IMG/VR virus record: IMGVR_UViG_3300048548_000184 | Location: 1 to 60,479 of that record | From: a virus | Reading direction: 5' to 3' (one strand) | Length of the DNA stretch: 60,479 bases | Shown here: positions 29,060-37,142 of the stretch, piece by piece | Numbering within the stretch: the stretch's first letter is position 1 | Layout: each line of letters begins with the position of its first letter | Notes under the pieces: generated by a model | Seen by the model: only the letters and a program-made list of their open reading frames with translations | Database searches by the model: none | Told to the model about the DNA's origin: nothing | Position numbers and translations under genes: made by a program

Positions 29060-29471
29060 GTTATATTTAATTATTATTGTTATGGGGTTGTTGAGTGGTG
29101 TGGGTTATGGTGCCTACAACTATTACTTATGGTCAGAACAAACCATATCAACTCTCAGAGAGAACAACGTAAAGCTTAAATCTGCTGCAGAAACTTTACA
29201 GGCAACTGTAGAGAGAATACAGGCAGATCAAAAGAAAAATGAGCAGCTAAATAAAGATTTGACCAAGAGACTACAGCAATCGCAACAACACCTTGACAAG
29301 CTTAGAGGTGTGTTTGCTAAAATCGATTTGACTATGGAGGCATTAACAAATGCACAAGGACTTGAAGACAGAGTTGACAATGCAGTCAGCAAACTTATTG
29401 GACGTATCGAAAGTGAAACTACCCCTCCTTCTGATGATGCCGCTCCTGCTGATGGGGTGTCTGGGCAGTAG
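29052..29471 (+). CDS. inner-membrane spanin (Rz)-like protein
   Basis: The 139-residue protein has an N-terminal membrane helix (MAKLYLIIIVMGLLSGVGYG) and a long periplasmic coiled coil (ENNVKLKSAAETLQATVERI, LTKRLQQSQQHLDKLRGVF), the architecture of an i-spanin. An overlapping downstream frame encodes a lipoprotein, as in Rz/Rz1 pairs. Spanins fuse inner and outer membranes in the last step of lysis. An ATG at 29040 is an alternative start. It lies away from the endolysin, which is common in large phages. Confidence 0.55.
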   Translation: MAKLYLIIIVMGLLSGVGYGAYNYYLWSEQTISTLRENNVKLKSAAETLQATVERIQADQKKNEQLNKDLTKRLQQSQQHLDKLRGVFAKIDLTMEALTNAQGLEDRVDNAVSKLIGRIESETTPPSDDAAPADGVSGQ

Positions 29472-29787
29472 AGCACCTGAAGCTGAAGTTGTTCTTCAGA
29501 CTGAATACGCCAAACAAAACATTCCTATTCAAGAAAGACCAAAAGCGGTACAGTTTCCACCTGTCGATTGGTATGTTGTCACAGAAGATAACCTAGAAGA
29601 AAAACTAGCAGAGCTAGAACAAAAAACTGGTAATGTAGTTTTCTTTGCTATTACTCCAAAAGGATATGAAAACCTAGCACTTGGTATTGCTGAGATGCGT
29701 AGGTATATCAAAGACACTCAAGCTATCATTGGATACTACGAAGATGCTTTAGCAGAAGAACCTGTGCAGGAACCATCAACTGAATAA
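29413..29787 (+). CDS. outer-membrane lipoprotein, o-spanin (Rz1)-like
   Basis: A GTG start at 29413 gives KLPLLLMMPLLLMGCLGS, a short lipoprotein signal with cysteine after LLMG. The roughly 110-residue mature part is conserved in marine phages (DWYVVTEDNLEEKLAEL, then VVFFAITPKGYENLALGIAE). The gene overlaps the i-spanin-like gene by 59 bases, the usual Rz/Rz1 arrangement. It is longer than classical Rz1, so a different lipoprotein function remains possible. Confidence 0.6.
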   Translation: MKLPLLLMMPLLLMGCLGSRAPEAEVVLQTEYAKQNIPIQERPKAVQFPPVDWYVVTEDNLEEKLAELEQKTGNVVFFAITPKGYENLALGIAEMRRYIKDTQAIIGYYEDALAEEPVQEPSTE

Positions 29788-31229
29788 TGAGATACTGTGG
29801 TATAAGTGAGAACTTCCACAATGCAGCTATTGCGTTTGTGGAAGAAGACGGAAATATATCGTTTGCTTCTGAAAGTGAAAGATATAGTAAACGTAAAAAT
29901 GATCCTATTTTGCACAACACTCTTAATAGTATGGTCAGTGTAAACGATCACATTTCTTTTTATGAAGATATTAAATTAAGAAACAAATATTCAGAAAAGA
30001 TAGCAAGTAATCTTCCTAGTAATAAAGCTGCATTGGACAAAGCTAGACACTTTAAAGACAGAGTTGCCACTAGCTATTCTAGATTTAGTTTTGATAAAAG
30101 CTATCTTCATCACGAAAGTCACGCTGCTGCTGCATTTTATACAAGACCGTGGAGTTCGTCTGAAGACACTGTATGCCTAACTATAGATGGTTATGGCGAG
30201 TGGCAGTCTGCTACTATACAAGACAGCAATTTCAATCTTTTATATGAGGAGACATATCCTAAATCTATAGGAGTTGTATATGCGCTCTGTACTAAAGCTT
30301 TAGGATACAAACCTTTAGAAGAAGAATACATTGTGATGGGAATGTCAGCTTTTTCAGAGAATATTCTATTGTCCGAATTTGAGGAAGCAGTAAATTGTTT
30401 CTTCACAGATAATTTATCATACAACGACTTTTTAGTATATCTTCATAGTTTAAATAAAGAGGAGTTGGCAGGAACTGTACAAAAATGGGCTGAACAGGAG
30501 ATATTTAAATTAGCTCAAAAGGCGAGAAAGTATGGAAGTAAACTTTGTTATAGCGGGGGTGTTGCTCAAAATATTGTTGCAAATTCTAAAATAAGAAGTT
30601 TGTTTGATGATATGTGGGTTGCAGTAAATTCTACTGATGGGGGATCTGCCTTAGGTGCTGCTGCAAGATCATATTGTCTTGAAACGGGAATGGATAGAAT
30701 TAACTGGAAAAATACATATCTAGGACTTGAAAATTGGATTGATGTAAATCCAAAAGAAGTTGCAAAATATTTACAAGAAAACAAAATAGCAGGAGTTATA
30801 CATGGTAAAGCTGAGTTTGGACCTAGAGCACTAGGCAATAGAAGTCTTTTAGCTAATCCTATATATGATGTAAAAGACACTGTTAACAAAATAAAGCAGA
30901 GAGAAAAATTTAGACCTTTTGCTCCTGCTATATTAGAAGAATATGCTAAAGAATACTTTGAGGGTCCAATGAACGAATATATGCAGTACTCAAGTGTGGC
31001 AAAACATGACTACAAATCTGTCATGCATGTTGACAGAACATCAAGAGTGCAAATAGTAAAAAAAGATTCAGAGTCCATAATAAGACCCATTTTAGAAGAG
31101 TTTTACAGTTTAACTAAAGTTCCTATGTTACTGAACACATCTCTTAATGTGAAGGGTATGCCTATTTGTAATAATTTTTATGATGGTAGATTATTTGAAA
31201 GTAAGTATAAAACAAAGGTATTCGGATGA
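29787..31229 (+). CDS. NodU-type carbamoyltransferase
   Basis: The 480-residue protein begins RYCGISENFHNAAIAFVEED and has HHESHAAAAFYT near residue 110, a metal and ATP region. LTIDGYGEWQSATI follows, then SGGVAQNIVANSKI and, at about residue 350, EFGPRALGNRSLLANP with FRPFAPAILEEYA. These are marks of the NodU/HypF-type O-carbamoyltransferases, which make carbamoyl-AMP and transfer the carbamoyl group to a hydroxyl. It is somewhat short of the usual 550-600 residues. A sugar or a modified base could be the acceptor. It starts on the last base of the preceding gene's stop. Confidence 0.82.
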   Translation: MRYCGISENFHNAAIAFVEEDGNISFASESERYSKRKNDPILHNTLNSMVSVNDHISFYEDIKLRNKYSEKIASNLPSNKAALDKARHFKDRVATSYSRFSFDKSYLHHESHAAAAFYTRPWSSSEDTVCLTIDGYGEWQSATIQDSNFNLLYEETYPKSIGVVYALCTKALGYKPLEEEYIVMGMSAFSENILLSEFEEAVNCFFTDNLSYNDFLVYLHSLNKEELAGTVQKWAEQEIFKLAQKARKYGSKLCYSGGVAQNIVANSKIRSLFDDMWVAVNSTDGGSALGAAARSYCLETGMDRINWKNTYLGLENWIDVNPKEVAKYLQENKIAGVIHGKAEFGPRALGNRSLLANPIYDVKDTVNKIKQREKFRPFAPAILEEYAKEYFEGPMNEYMQYSSVAKHDYKSVMHVDRTSRVQIVKKDSESIIRPILEEFYSLTKVPMLLNTSLNVKGMPICNNFYDGRLFESKYKTKVFG

Positions 31230-32107
31230 TATATGTAAACGGTTGTAGTTTTACTTGGGGTGAAGGTGGGGAGTTCTTACCCGAAGGACGTGATGAATTT
31301 GGTGGACCTAAAAACGGCCAAAGAATAGTTGCAAGAATTAAAGACTCATATCCTAGTATATTAGCAAAAGATTTAAATACTGAACTTTTCGACTTTTCGA
31401 CTTCAGGAAAAGACAATACTACAATACTAAAACAAATGGCAATAGCTTTAAATTGGAGAAGACTTGGGAAATGTAAATCAAGTCCTGATGACATAATCAT
31501 AGTACAGCTAACAGATAATTTTAGGGCAGCTACTCCTAAATCAACTTTTGCTTTAAATTTTCACATTAATGATTTAGTATCTCAACTAGAAGACTATGAT
31601 GGACAGTATATAAAGATCATGATGTTTAGTATTCTTAAAAAATTACGAGGGCAAGGGTATGCTGATACAGTTTTAAATAAAACATATCGTATTCATTCAG
31701 ATATAGCACCAGAGTATAAGACAAGAGAACCATATATTGGGGATTGGACTGAAACACATCAAACATTTGAGACAGCACATTACTTAAGACTGATTCAATT
31801 AGAATGTAAAAGTATGAATATTCCTTTAGTGATTATAAATTACTACACTATACCCGAAAAGTTTAGTCCTGATCCAACGTTCCAAGTCATAGATACTGAC
31901 GATTTCCTTATCAGTAATTTTACCAAATCTGGAATGTATGCGCATTTAGAAAATGAAGGATTTGTTAAATGTAACGATAACTTTCATTTTCAACAAGATG
32001 CTCACTATTATCAAGCAGACATTATTAAAAACTTTATTAAGAACAAAGTAAGATTGAAAGCAAACACGGAACGATTTACACCTTACTATGTACACGACTA
32101 CACATAA
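31226..32107 (+). CDS. SGNH-like hydrolase/transferase family protein
   Basis: The 293-residue protein starts IYVNGCSFTWGEGGEF, the block I pattern G-x-S with the nucleophile serine seen in phage SGNH/GDSL-like proteins. IIIVQLTDNFRAA follows at about residue 92, and a late NFHFQQDAHY may hold the catalytic Asp/His. Family members remove or add acyl groups on glycans. It overlaps the carbamoyltransferase by four bases, so the two may modify the same glycan. Confidence 0.6.
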   Translation: MIYVNGCSFTWGEGGEFLPEGRDEFGGPKNGQRIVARIKDSYPSILAKDLNTELFDFSTSGKDNTTILKQMAIALNWRRLGKCKSSPDDIIIVQLTDNFRAATPKSTFALNFHINDLVSQLEDYDGQYIKIMMFSILKKLRGQGYADTVLNKTYRIHSDIAPEYKTREPYIGDWTETHQTFETAHYLRLIQLECKSMNIPLVIINYYTIPEKFSPDPTFQVIDTDDFLISNFTKSGMYAHLENEGFVKCNDNFHFQQDAHYYQADIIKNFIKNKVRLKANTERFTPYYVHDYT

Positions 32108-32135
32108 AAATAATATTTTTTATTACAATATGTAG

Positions 32136-32164
32136 TTGCAAGATTATTACTTTTACTATATAAT
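32136..32164 (+). promoter_or_regulatory. strong sigma70-like promoter for the ribonucleotide reductase gene
   Basis: TTGCAA (32136-32141), 17 bases, TATAAT (32159-32164). Transcription would start near 32171, giving a leader of about 76 bases before ATG 32247. It lies in the 139-base gap after the SGNH-like gene. Confidence 0.7.
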
Positions 32165-32191
32165 ACACCAATTAGAAAAAACAACATTAGA

Positions 32192-32214
32192 CTGCTAGTT
32201 ATACGGACTAGCGG
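32192..32214 (+). other. leader hairpin upstream of the ribonucleotide reductase gene
   Basis: CTGCTAGT and ACTAGCGG form an eight-pair stem (one G-T pair) with a seven-base loop in the predicted leader. There is no T-run, so it is not a terminator. It may stabilise the message or respond to a ligand; no cobalamin-riboswitch core is visible in so short a leader. Confidence 0.5.
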
Positions 32215-32246
32215 TATTAACAACTATTTACTTAAAGAGGTGCTAG

Positions 32247-34475
32247 ATGCTCAAACTTGTCAACAACAACAGGGATAGAGACACAAGAAGTCTTATGTCC
32301 GAAACTAAATTTTATGAAGGATACAGTAGGTGGGATGACACCAAAGAACGCTATGAGAGTTGGGATGAGTCTGTAAGTCGTGTTATGAACATGCACAGAG
32401 ATTACTACAAAGACAAGATGACCCCTGAACTTAATCAGATGATCAATGAGGCAGAATCTCTTTATAAGTTAAAGTATGCACTAGGTGCTCAACGTGCTCT
32501 ACAGTTTGGTGGAGATCAGTTACGCAAGCATATGATGAGAATGTACAACTGTACGTCAACCTATGCTGATAGACCACGTTTCTTTTCAGAGCTATTCTAC
32601 GTGCTTCTGTGTGGCGCAGGGGCAGGGTTCTCTGTACAAAAGCATCATGTGGAGAATTTACCAAATCTATCTGAACGTAAGAAGCAAGCCAAAGGTTGGA
32701 TCGTAGAAGATTCCGTTGAGGGTTGGGCTGATGCTCTAGGTGCTCTTATGTCATCATACTTTGTAGGTGGTGGACAGTTCCCTGAGATGGAAGGACGTAA
32801 AGTATATTTTGATTTAAATCAAGTACGTCCAAAAGGTGCTATGATCAATGGTGGATTCAAAGCCCCTGGTCCTGAACCACTACGTAGAGCACTAGATAAG
32901 ATTGAACATATCCTACAGAATATCGTTTTATCAGGGCGTGATACTCTTAAGCCTATCGAAGTATATGATATTGCTATGCATGCTGCAGACGCAGTTCTTG
33001 CAGGTGGCGTAAGACGTAGTGCGACTATCTGTTTATTCTCACCTGAAGATGAGGAAATGATCAATGCCAAAACAGGGAACTGGTTCATCGATAACCCTCA
33101 AAGGGGCCGAAGCAATAATTCAGCAGTTATCGTCAGATCCGAAATCACTAGAGAAGACTTTAAAAAGATCATGGGTTCGATCAAAGAGTTCGGAGAGCCC
33201 GGATTTTTCTTTGTCGAAGACAGAGATATCACGACTAATCCTTGTGTTGAGATTGGTATGTATCCGCAGATTGATGGAGAATCAGGTTGGCAGGGATGTA
33301 ACCTAACAGAGATCAATGGTGGTAAGTGTACAAGCCAAGATGAGTTCTTTAAGGCATGTCGTGCAGGAGCAATCTTAGGAACACTACAAGCAGGTTACAC
33401 TGACTTCAAATATCTAACAGAAACAAGTAAGCGTATCTTTGAGCGTGAGGCACTGTTGGGTGTGTCTGTAACTGGTTGGATGAACAATCCTGATGTTCTG
33501 TTTGATGAAGAAACTCAACGTCAAGGTGCAGAGATCGTCAAGTCAGTCAACAAAGAAGTTGCGGCATTGATTGGCATCAACCCTGCAGCACGTACTACTT
33601 GTGTAAAACCATCAGGTAATGCATCAGTTCTATTAGAAACTGCTTCTGGTATTCATGCAGAGCATAGTGCTCGTTACTTGCGTCACATTCAGTTGAACAA
33701 AGAAACTGAGGTAGGACAGTTGTTGGCAAAAACTAATCCATACATGGTTGAAGAGTCTGTATGGTCTGCTAATGGCACAGACTATTGTGTGGCATTCCCA
33801 ATCATCACTCCTGAAGGATCTTTGTATCGTGAAGAGTTGTATGGTAAAGCATTACTAGAAAAGGTAAGCGCAGTCCAAAATAATTGGGTAGAAGCAGGTA
33901 CAAATGTAGAGCTATGTGCAAACTCTAAGACACGTCACAACGTATCAAATACTGTAACTGTGTTGCCTCATATGTGGAACGAAGTGGAAGACTATGTTTT
34001 TGAAAATCGTCACAACTTTGCAGGTATTAGTTTCTTAGCAGGTATGGGCGACAAAGACTTTGCCCAAGCGCCTATGACAGAAGTGTTGACTGAAGATCAG
34101 ATTGTTGCTAAGTATGGCAAGGCTGCTTTGTTTGCATCAGGTCTGATTGTAGATACTCGTAAGCAAGGGTTTCGTGATCTGTGGGAAGCAACACAGATTG
34201 CACAAACTCCACCTGAGTATCAAGGAGAAGTCTCTGACCTACGTGCTGAGTGGATTAGACGGTTCAACAAGTTTGCTGATAACTACTTCATGGGGGATCT
34301 TAAGGAAACTGAGTATTGCCTGAAAGATGTGTTCTTACTTCACAAGTGGGAGAAAGTACAACAGAATATTCAGTCGGTAGACTTCTCATCAGAACTAGAT
34401 GAAAAGCGGTTTACTGAGATCGATACCATGGGAGCTATTGCATGTCAAGGGGGTGCATGTGAAATAACCTTCTAG
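32247..34475 (+). CDS. nrdJ: class II (adenosylcobalamin-dependent) ribonucleotide reductase
   Basis: The 742-residue protein matches the monomeric class II enzyme in size (about 740). It has MYNCTSTYADRPRFFSELFY with the first substrate-site cysteine near residue 100, AGGVRRSATICLF, NPCVEIGMYPQ with the catalytic N-x-C-x-E, TTCVKPSGNASVLL, and a C-terminal CQGGACEITF with the redox cysteine pair. It reduces ribonucleotides to deoxyribonucleotides using B12, so it needs no oxygen and no small subunit. It has its own promoter, and RBS AAAGAGGTG lies upstream. No intein is present. Confidence 0.95.
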   Translation: MLKLVNNNRDRDTRSLMSETKFYEGYSRWDDTKERYESWDESVSRVMNMHRDYYKDKMTPELNQMINEAESLYKLKYALGAQRALQFGGDQLRKHMMRMYNCTSTYADRPRFFSELFYVLLCGAGAGFSVQKHHVENLPNLSERKKQAKGWIVEDSVEGWADALGALMSSYFVGGGQFPEMEGRKVYFDLNQVRPKGAMINGGFKAPGPEPLRRALDKIEHILQNIVLSGRDTLKPIEVYDIAMHAADAVLAGGVRRSATICLFSPEDEEMINAKTGNWFIDNPQRGRSNNSAVIVRSEITREDFKKIMGSIKEFGEPGFFFVEDRDITTNPCVEIGMYPQIDGESGWQGCNLTEINGGKCTSQDEFFKACRAGAILGTLQAGYTDFKYLTETSKRIFEREALLGVSVTGWMNNPDVLFDEETQRQGAEIVKSVNKEVAALIGINPAARTTCVKPSGNASVLLETASGIHAEHSARYLRHIQLNKETEVGQLLAKTNPYMVEESVWSANGTDYCVAFPIITPEGSLYREELYGKALLEKVSAVQNNWVEAGTNVELCANSKTRHNVSNTVTVLPHMWNEVEDYVFENRHNFAGISFLAGMGDKDFAQAPMTEVLTEDQIVAKYGKAALFASGLIVDTRKQGFRDLWEATQIAQTPPEYQGEVSDLRAEWIRRFNKFADNYFMGDLKETEYCLKDVFLLHKWEKVQQNIQSVDFSSELDEKRFTEIDTMGAIACQGGACEITF

Positions 34476-34509
34476 GCTATATAGTAGCAAGTGTATAATA
34501 GGAGAAAAC

Positions 34510-34644
34510 ATGGAAGAAGAATATTGGGCAGAGTGTGTAGCTTGTGAGACTGAAACGCAAGTGTTGGTTATAGATAGCGAAGAGTTGCCACAGTATTGTC
34601 CAATGTGCGGTTCTCCTATAGAATTCGAAGTGGTAGTAGATTAG
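34510..34644 (+). CDS. small zinc-ribbon-type protein
   Basis: A 44-codon frame (MEEEYWAECVACETETQVLV...) has CVAC and, 22 residues later, CPMC, giving a four-cysteine zinc ribbon in an acidic background. AGGAG lies six bases before the ATG. Similar short ribbons follow ribonucleotide reductase genes in marine T4-like phages, as far as I recall. It might bind RNA polymerase or another protein; no function is known. Confidence 0.65.
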   Translation: MEEEYWAECVACETETQVLVIDSEELPQYCPMCGSPIEFEVVVD

Positions 34645-34679
34645 TATAAATAGCCTTGCAACAGCAGGGCTATTTTTTT
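34645..34679 (+). terminator. terminator whose stem base is a late octamer
   Basis: AAATAGCC (34648-34655) and GGCTATTT (34668-34675) form an eight-pair stem followed by T residues to 34679. The upstream arm begins inside TATAAATA (34645-34652). A late start near 34658 would lie in the loop, so only half the hairpin would be transcribed and the terminator would not work on late transcripts. Confidence 0.7.
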
Positions 34680-35090
34680 ATGTGGTATTACAACGGTGAA
34701 GTGTTTGAAGAAACACCTGAAGAGTATCAGGGATTTGTATATGAAATCACTGAACTAGATACTGGAATCAAGTATATTGGCAAGAAGTTCTTTTGGAAGC
34801 CAAAGAAGCTACCTGTCACTAAAACACGCAAGAGAGCCGTTAGGAGCCGCACTGAGAGCGATTGGCGTAAATACTACGGTAGCAGTACCGAAGTAAAAAT
34901 GTTAGTAGAAACTAAAGGTGCGGATAACTTCAACAGAGAGATATTAAAGCTTTGCAAGACAAAGGGGCTATGCTCTTACTATGAAATGAAATATCAGCTA
35001 GAGAGAGACGTTCTCCTGAAGCCTGATGAGTATTATAATGCATTTATTGGAGGAAAGATACATCGTAAACACATATTAGGGAAAGAATAA
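34680..35090 (+). CDS. SegE-like GIY-YIG endonuclease family protein
   Basis: The 136-residue protein has GFVYEITELDTGIKYIGKKF (the VYxI...YIGK form of GIY-YIG), then RSRTESDWRKYYGSS with the catalytic arginine, and NREILKLCKTKGLCSYYEMK with a glutamate-containing helix. Family members cut DNA; T4 SegE is a homing endonuclease, while this small version is so common in marine phages that it may have another role. The ATG at 34680 directly follows the terminator's T-run; AGGG in the hairpin arm is the only ribosome-binding candidate. Confidence 0.75.
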   Translation: MWYYNGEVFEETPEEYQGFVYEITELDTGIKYIGKKFFWKPKKLPVTKTRKRAVRSRTESDWRKYYGSSTEVKMLVETKGADNFNREILKLCKTKGLCSYYEMKYQLERDVLLKPDEYYNAFIGGKIHRKHILGKE

Positions 35091-35567
35091 ATGCAAAACG
35101 AATATGACGTAGTAGTAATAAAGGTTCTAGATGGAGACACGATTGATGTTGACATTGATTTAGGCTTTGGTGTTTGTCTTAAAGATGAACGAGTACGGAT
35201 CATGGGCATCGACACGCCTGAGTCACGCACATCTGATAGAGTAGAAGATCTATTTGGTGAGGCTGCAAAGGCTAGACTGAAAGAACTCATGAAAGATGGT
35301 GGCAAGTTAATCACTACAGAAGATAAGCATGGTGAAGACATGAAGGGTAAGTTTGGACGTATCCTTGGAGACTTTCGTGTGCCTGATGGACGTAAGGTTA
35401 CTGACATCATGATCGAAGAAGGACACTGTGTTCCTTACTTTGGTGGGTCTAAAGAGGATACACAGGCTGCACACATGAAAAATAGAGAAAGACTATTGGC
35501 AGAAGGTATTGTAACTCAAAAAGACTATGACGCTGCAGTCGAAAAGATGGCGAAAAAAAAGAGTTGA
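35091..35567 (+). CDS. staphylococcal nuclease-like (thermonuclease) protein
   Basis: The 158-residue protein has VIKVLDGDTIDVDIDLGFGV, RVRIMGIDTPESRT with the catalytic arginine and metal aspartates, and KGKFGRILGDF with the second arginine. These are the SNase (TNase) fold motifs, for a calcium-dependent nuclease acting on DNA and RNA. There is no signal peptide, so it acts inside the cell, perhaps degrading host DNA or RNA. It follows the SegE-like gene with no spacing. Confidence 0.9.
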   Translation: MQNEYDVVVIKVLDGDTIDVDIDLGFGVCLKDERVRIMGIDTPESRTSDRVEDLFGEAAKARLKELMKDGGKLITTEDKHGEDMKGKFGRILGDFRVPDGRKVTDIMIEEGHCVPYFGGSKEDTQAAHMKNRERLLAEGIVTQKDYDAAVEKMAKKKS

Positions 35568-35591
35568 CGAATCATAAAAAATCTATATAAT
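35564..35591 (+). promoter_or_regulatory. sigma70-like promoter for the RNase H gene
   Basis: TTGACG (35564-35569) overlaps the stop of the nuclease gene, and TATAAT (35586-35591) follows after 16 bases. The start near 35598 gives a leader of about 50 bases with AGGAG before the GTG start. Confidence 0.65.
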
Positions 35592-35647
35592 AAAGAAGAG
35601 GTTTTTGAGATGGGTAATATACCATCATTATATTAGGAGTGAACTAA

Positions 35648-36490
35648 GTGATTTTAATAGATTATAATGCAATAGCTATTGGTAGTGTTATTCAACAAAA
35701 AGATGAGATGAATGAAGATATGTTTCGTCATCTCATCCTAAATGCTATCCGTATGTATCGAACTAAGTTTAAAGAAAATTATGGCGAGATAGTAATATGT
35801 GGTGATGGTAGAAAGAATTGGCGTAAAGACTTCTTTCCTAATTATAAATTTAAACGTGGAGACAGTCGTAAAAAAGATAAGGTTGATTGGAATGAACTCT
35901 TTAGAATTACCTCTCAAGTTTATCAGGAGATTAGTGAACACTTTCCATATAAAACTGTATTGATAGATGAATGTGAGGCAGATGATGTCATTGCAACTCT
36001 AGTAGAAGAAACACAAGAGTTTGGCAAGAACGAACCTATTATGATTGTATCATCAGATAAAGACTTTGCACAACTACAAAAGTATGCAAATGTTCAACAA
36101 TACTCTCCTTTGAAGAAATCATTTGTAGTAGAACGTAATCCTAGAAAACAGCTATTAGAACTTATATTGAGAGGGGATGTCTCAGATGGGGTTCCTAATG
36201 TCTTAAGTGCGGATGATTGTTTTGTAGAAGGTATTAGACAAACACCCATGAGACAAGCTATTATAGATAAACTTACAGAAGACATCAAAGCTATGGGTGA
36301 CGAGGTGTATAATAATTACTGTCGTAATAAAAAACTTATTGATTTGGAAGAAACCCCTAATTCAGTAAAATCTAAAATACTAAATAGCTTTGAAGAGCAA
36401 GACAAGTGGAACAACAGAGGTAAAGTATTTCCCTACTTTGTAGAGAAGCGTTGCCGAATGTTACTAGAGGATATAGAGGACTTCATTTAG
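35648..36490 (+). CDS. rnh: T4-type RNase H (5'-3' exonuclease, FEN family)
   Basis: The 280-residue protein starts ILIDYNAIAIGSVI, the N-terminal metal aspartate, then VICGDGRKNWRKDFFPNYKF with lysines of the helical arch. IDECEADDVIATLVEE and MIVSSDKDFAQLQKY complete the acidic FEN active site. A helix-hairpin-helix-like region follows (DGVPNVLSADDCF). It removes RNA primers and 5' DNA ends during lagging-strand synthesis. The GTG start is seven bases after AGGAG. Confidence 0.9.
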   Translation: MILIDYNAIAIGSVIQQKDEMNEDMFRHLILNAIRMYRTKFKENYGEIVICGDGRKNWRKDFFPNYKFKRGDSRKKDKVDWNELFRITSQVYQEISEHFPYKTVLIDECEADDVIATLVEETQEFGKNEPIMIVSSDKDFAQLQKYANVQQYSPLKKSFVVERNPRKQLLELILRGDVSDGVPNVLSADDCFVEGIRQTPMRQAIIDKLTEDIKAMGDEVYNNYCRNKKLIDLEETPNSVKSKILNSFEEQDKWNNRGKVFPYFVEKRCRMLLEDIEDFI

Positions 36491-36491
36491 T

Positions 36492-36926
36492 ATGGTAAAC
36501 AAGACTACATATAATGTACATGAGATTTTAGAACAAGTTTCTAAAGCTAAAAGTCGCACAGACAAAATAAACATCTTAAAATCAAATCAAAACAACTGGG
36601 CAATGAAAGATATATTGCGTGGTACTTTTGATGATTTGGTTACATGGAACTTGCCTAATGGTAAGCCCCCATACGAACCTGCTGATGAGAGATCCATTCC
36701 ATCTAATCTAATGCAACACAATAAAAAGTTTGCTTACTTCATTCCTAATGGACCAGGATCTAAAATGGCAGCAGTCAAGAGAGAAAAGATCTTTTTGGAT
36801 ATGTTAGAAACAGTACATCCAAAAGATGCTGAACTTCTTGTTGGTATGATCAATAAGAAAATGCCTATCAAGGGCATTACAAAGAAACTGGTACAGGAGG
36901 CATTTCCAGATTTAATAGTTAAGTAA
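36492..36926 (+). CDS. conserved phage protein (DUF6433-like)
   Basis: The 144-residue protein begins TTYNVHEILEQVSKAKSRTD and contains ILRGTFDDLVTWNLPNGKPP, PYEPADERSIPSN and GMINKKMPIKGITKKLVQEA. I recognise the family, probably DUF6433, from T4-like marine phages, where it usually lies beside RNase H. No function is established; a replication or DNA-packaging link is inferred from its neighbours. It starts right after the RNase H stop. Confidence 0.75.
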   Translation: MVNKTTYNVHEILEQVSKAKSRTDKINILKSNQNNWAMKDILRGTFDDLVTWNLPNGKPPYEPADERSIPSNLMQHNKKFAYFIPNGPGSKMAAVKREKIFLDMLETVHPKDAELLVGMINKKMPIKGITKKLVQEAFPDLIVK

Positions 36927-36946
36927 TATGTAATACAGGAGAAGGT

Positions 36947-37096
36947 ATGAGTAGAATCCAACTTGATAGACTGAGAAAAGATTTAGAAGAATTAAACCTA
37001 TACATAAGTAAAGTAAAGGAAAAGGGTAAGATGGACCTAGTTTCGAAGTTAAATAAAAAAAGAGATTTTCTAGTGTCTAAGTTGGAAGCTGCATAA
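36947..37096 (+). CDS. small helical protein
   Basis: A 49-codon frame (MSRIQLDRLRKDLEELNLYI...VSKLEAA) encodes one long charged helix. AGGAGAAGG lies directly upstream. No family is recognised. It fills the gap between the DUF6433-like gene and the next promoter. Confidence 0.55.
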   Translation: MSRIQLDRLRKDLEELNLYISKVKEKGKMDLVSKLNKKRDFLVSKLEAA

Positions 37097-37113
37097 AAAG
37101 GTAAAGATTGGGG

Positions 37114-37142
37114 TTGCCAATCTGATTAAAAAAGGTTATAAT
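37114..37142 (+). promoter_or_regulatory. promoter-like sequence before the FmdB-like/phoH pair
   Basis: TTGCCA (37114-37119), 17 bases, TATAAT (37137-37142). The -35 lies in a hairpin (AGATTGG/CCAATCT, 37105-37123). The -10 touches the ATG of the next gene, so a normal start would fall after that ATG; the promoter may mainly serve phoH. Confidence 0.4.

Noticed and set aside
32137-32246. Cobalamin riboswitch before nrdJ
   Set aside because: The leader is only about 76 bases and lacks the conserved B12-box core, far shorter than known cobalamin riboswitches.
32247-34475. Intein or homing insertion in the ribonucleotide reductase gene
   Set aside because: Phage reductases often carry inteins, but the 742-residue length matches the uninterrupted class II enzyme and no intein motifs are seen.
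37105-37123. Terminator-promoter composite before the FmdB-like gene
   Set aside because: A hairpin overlaps TTGCCA, but no T-run follows and the -10 touches the start codon, so it does not match the two clear composites.
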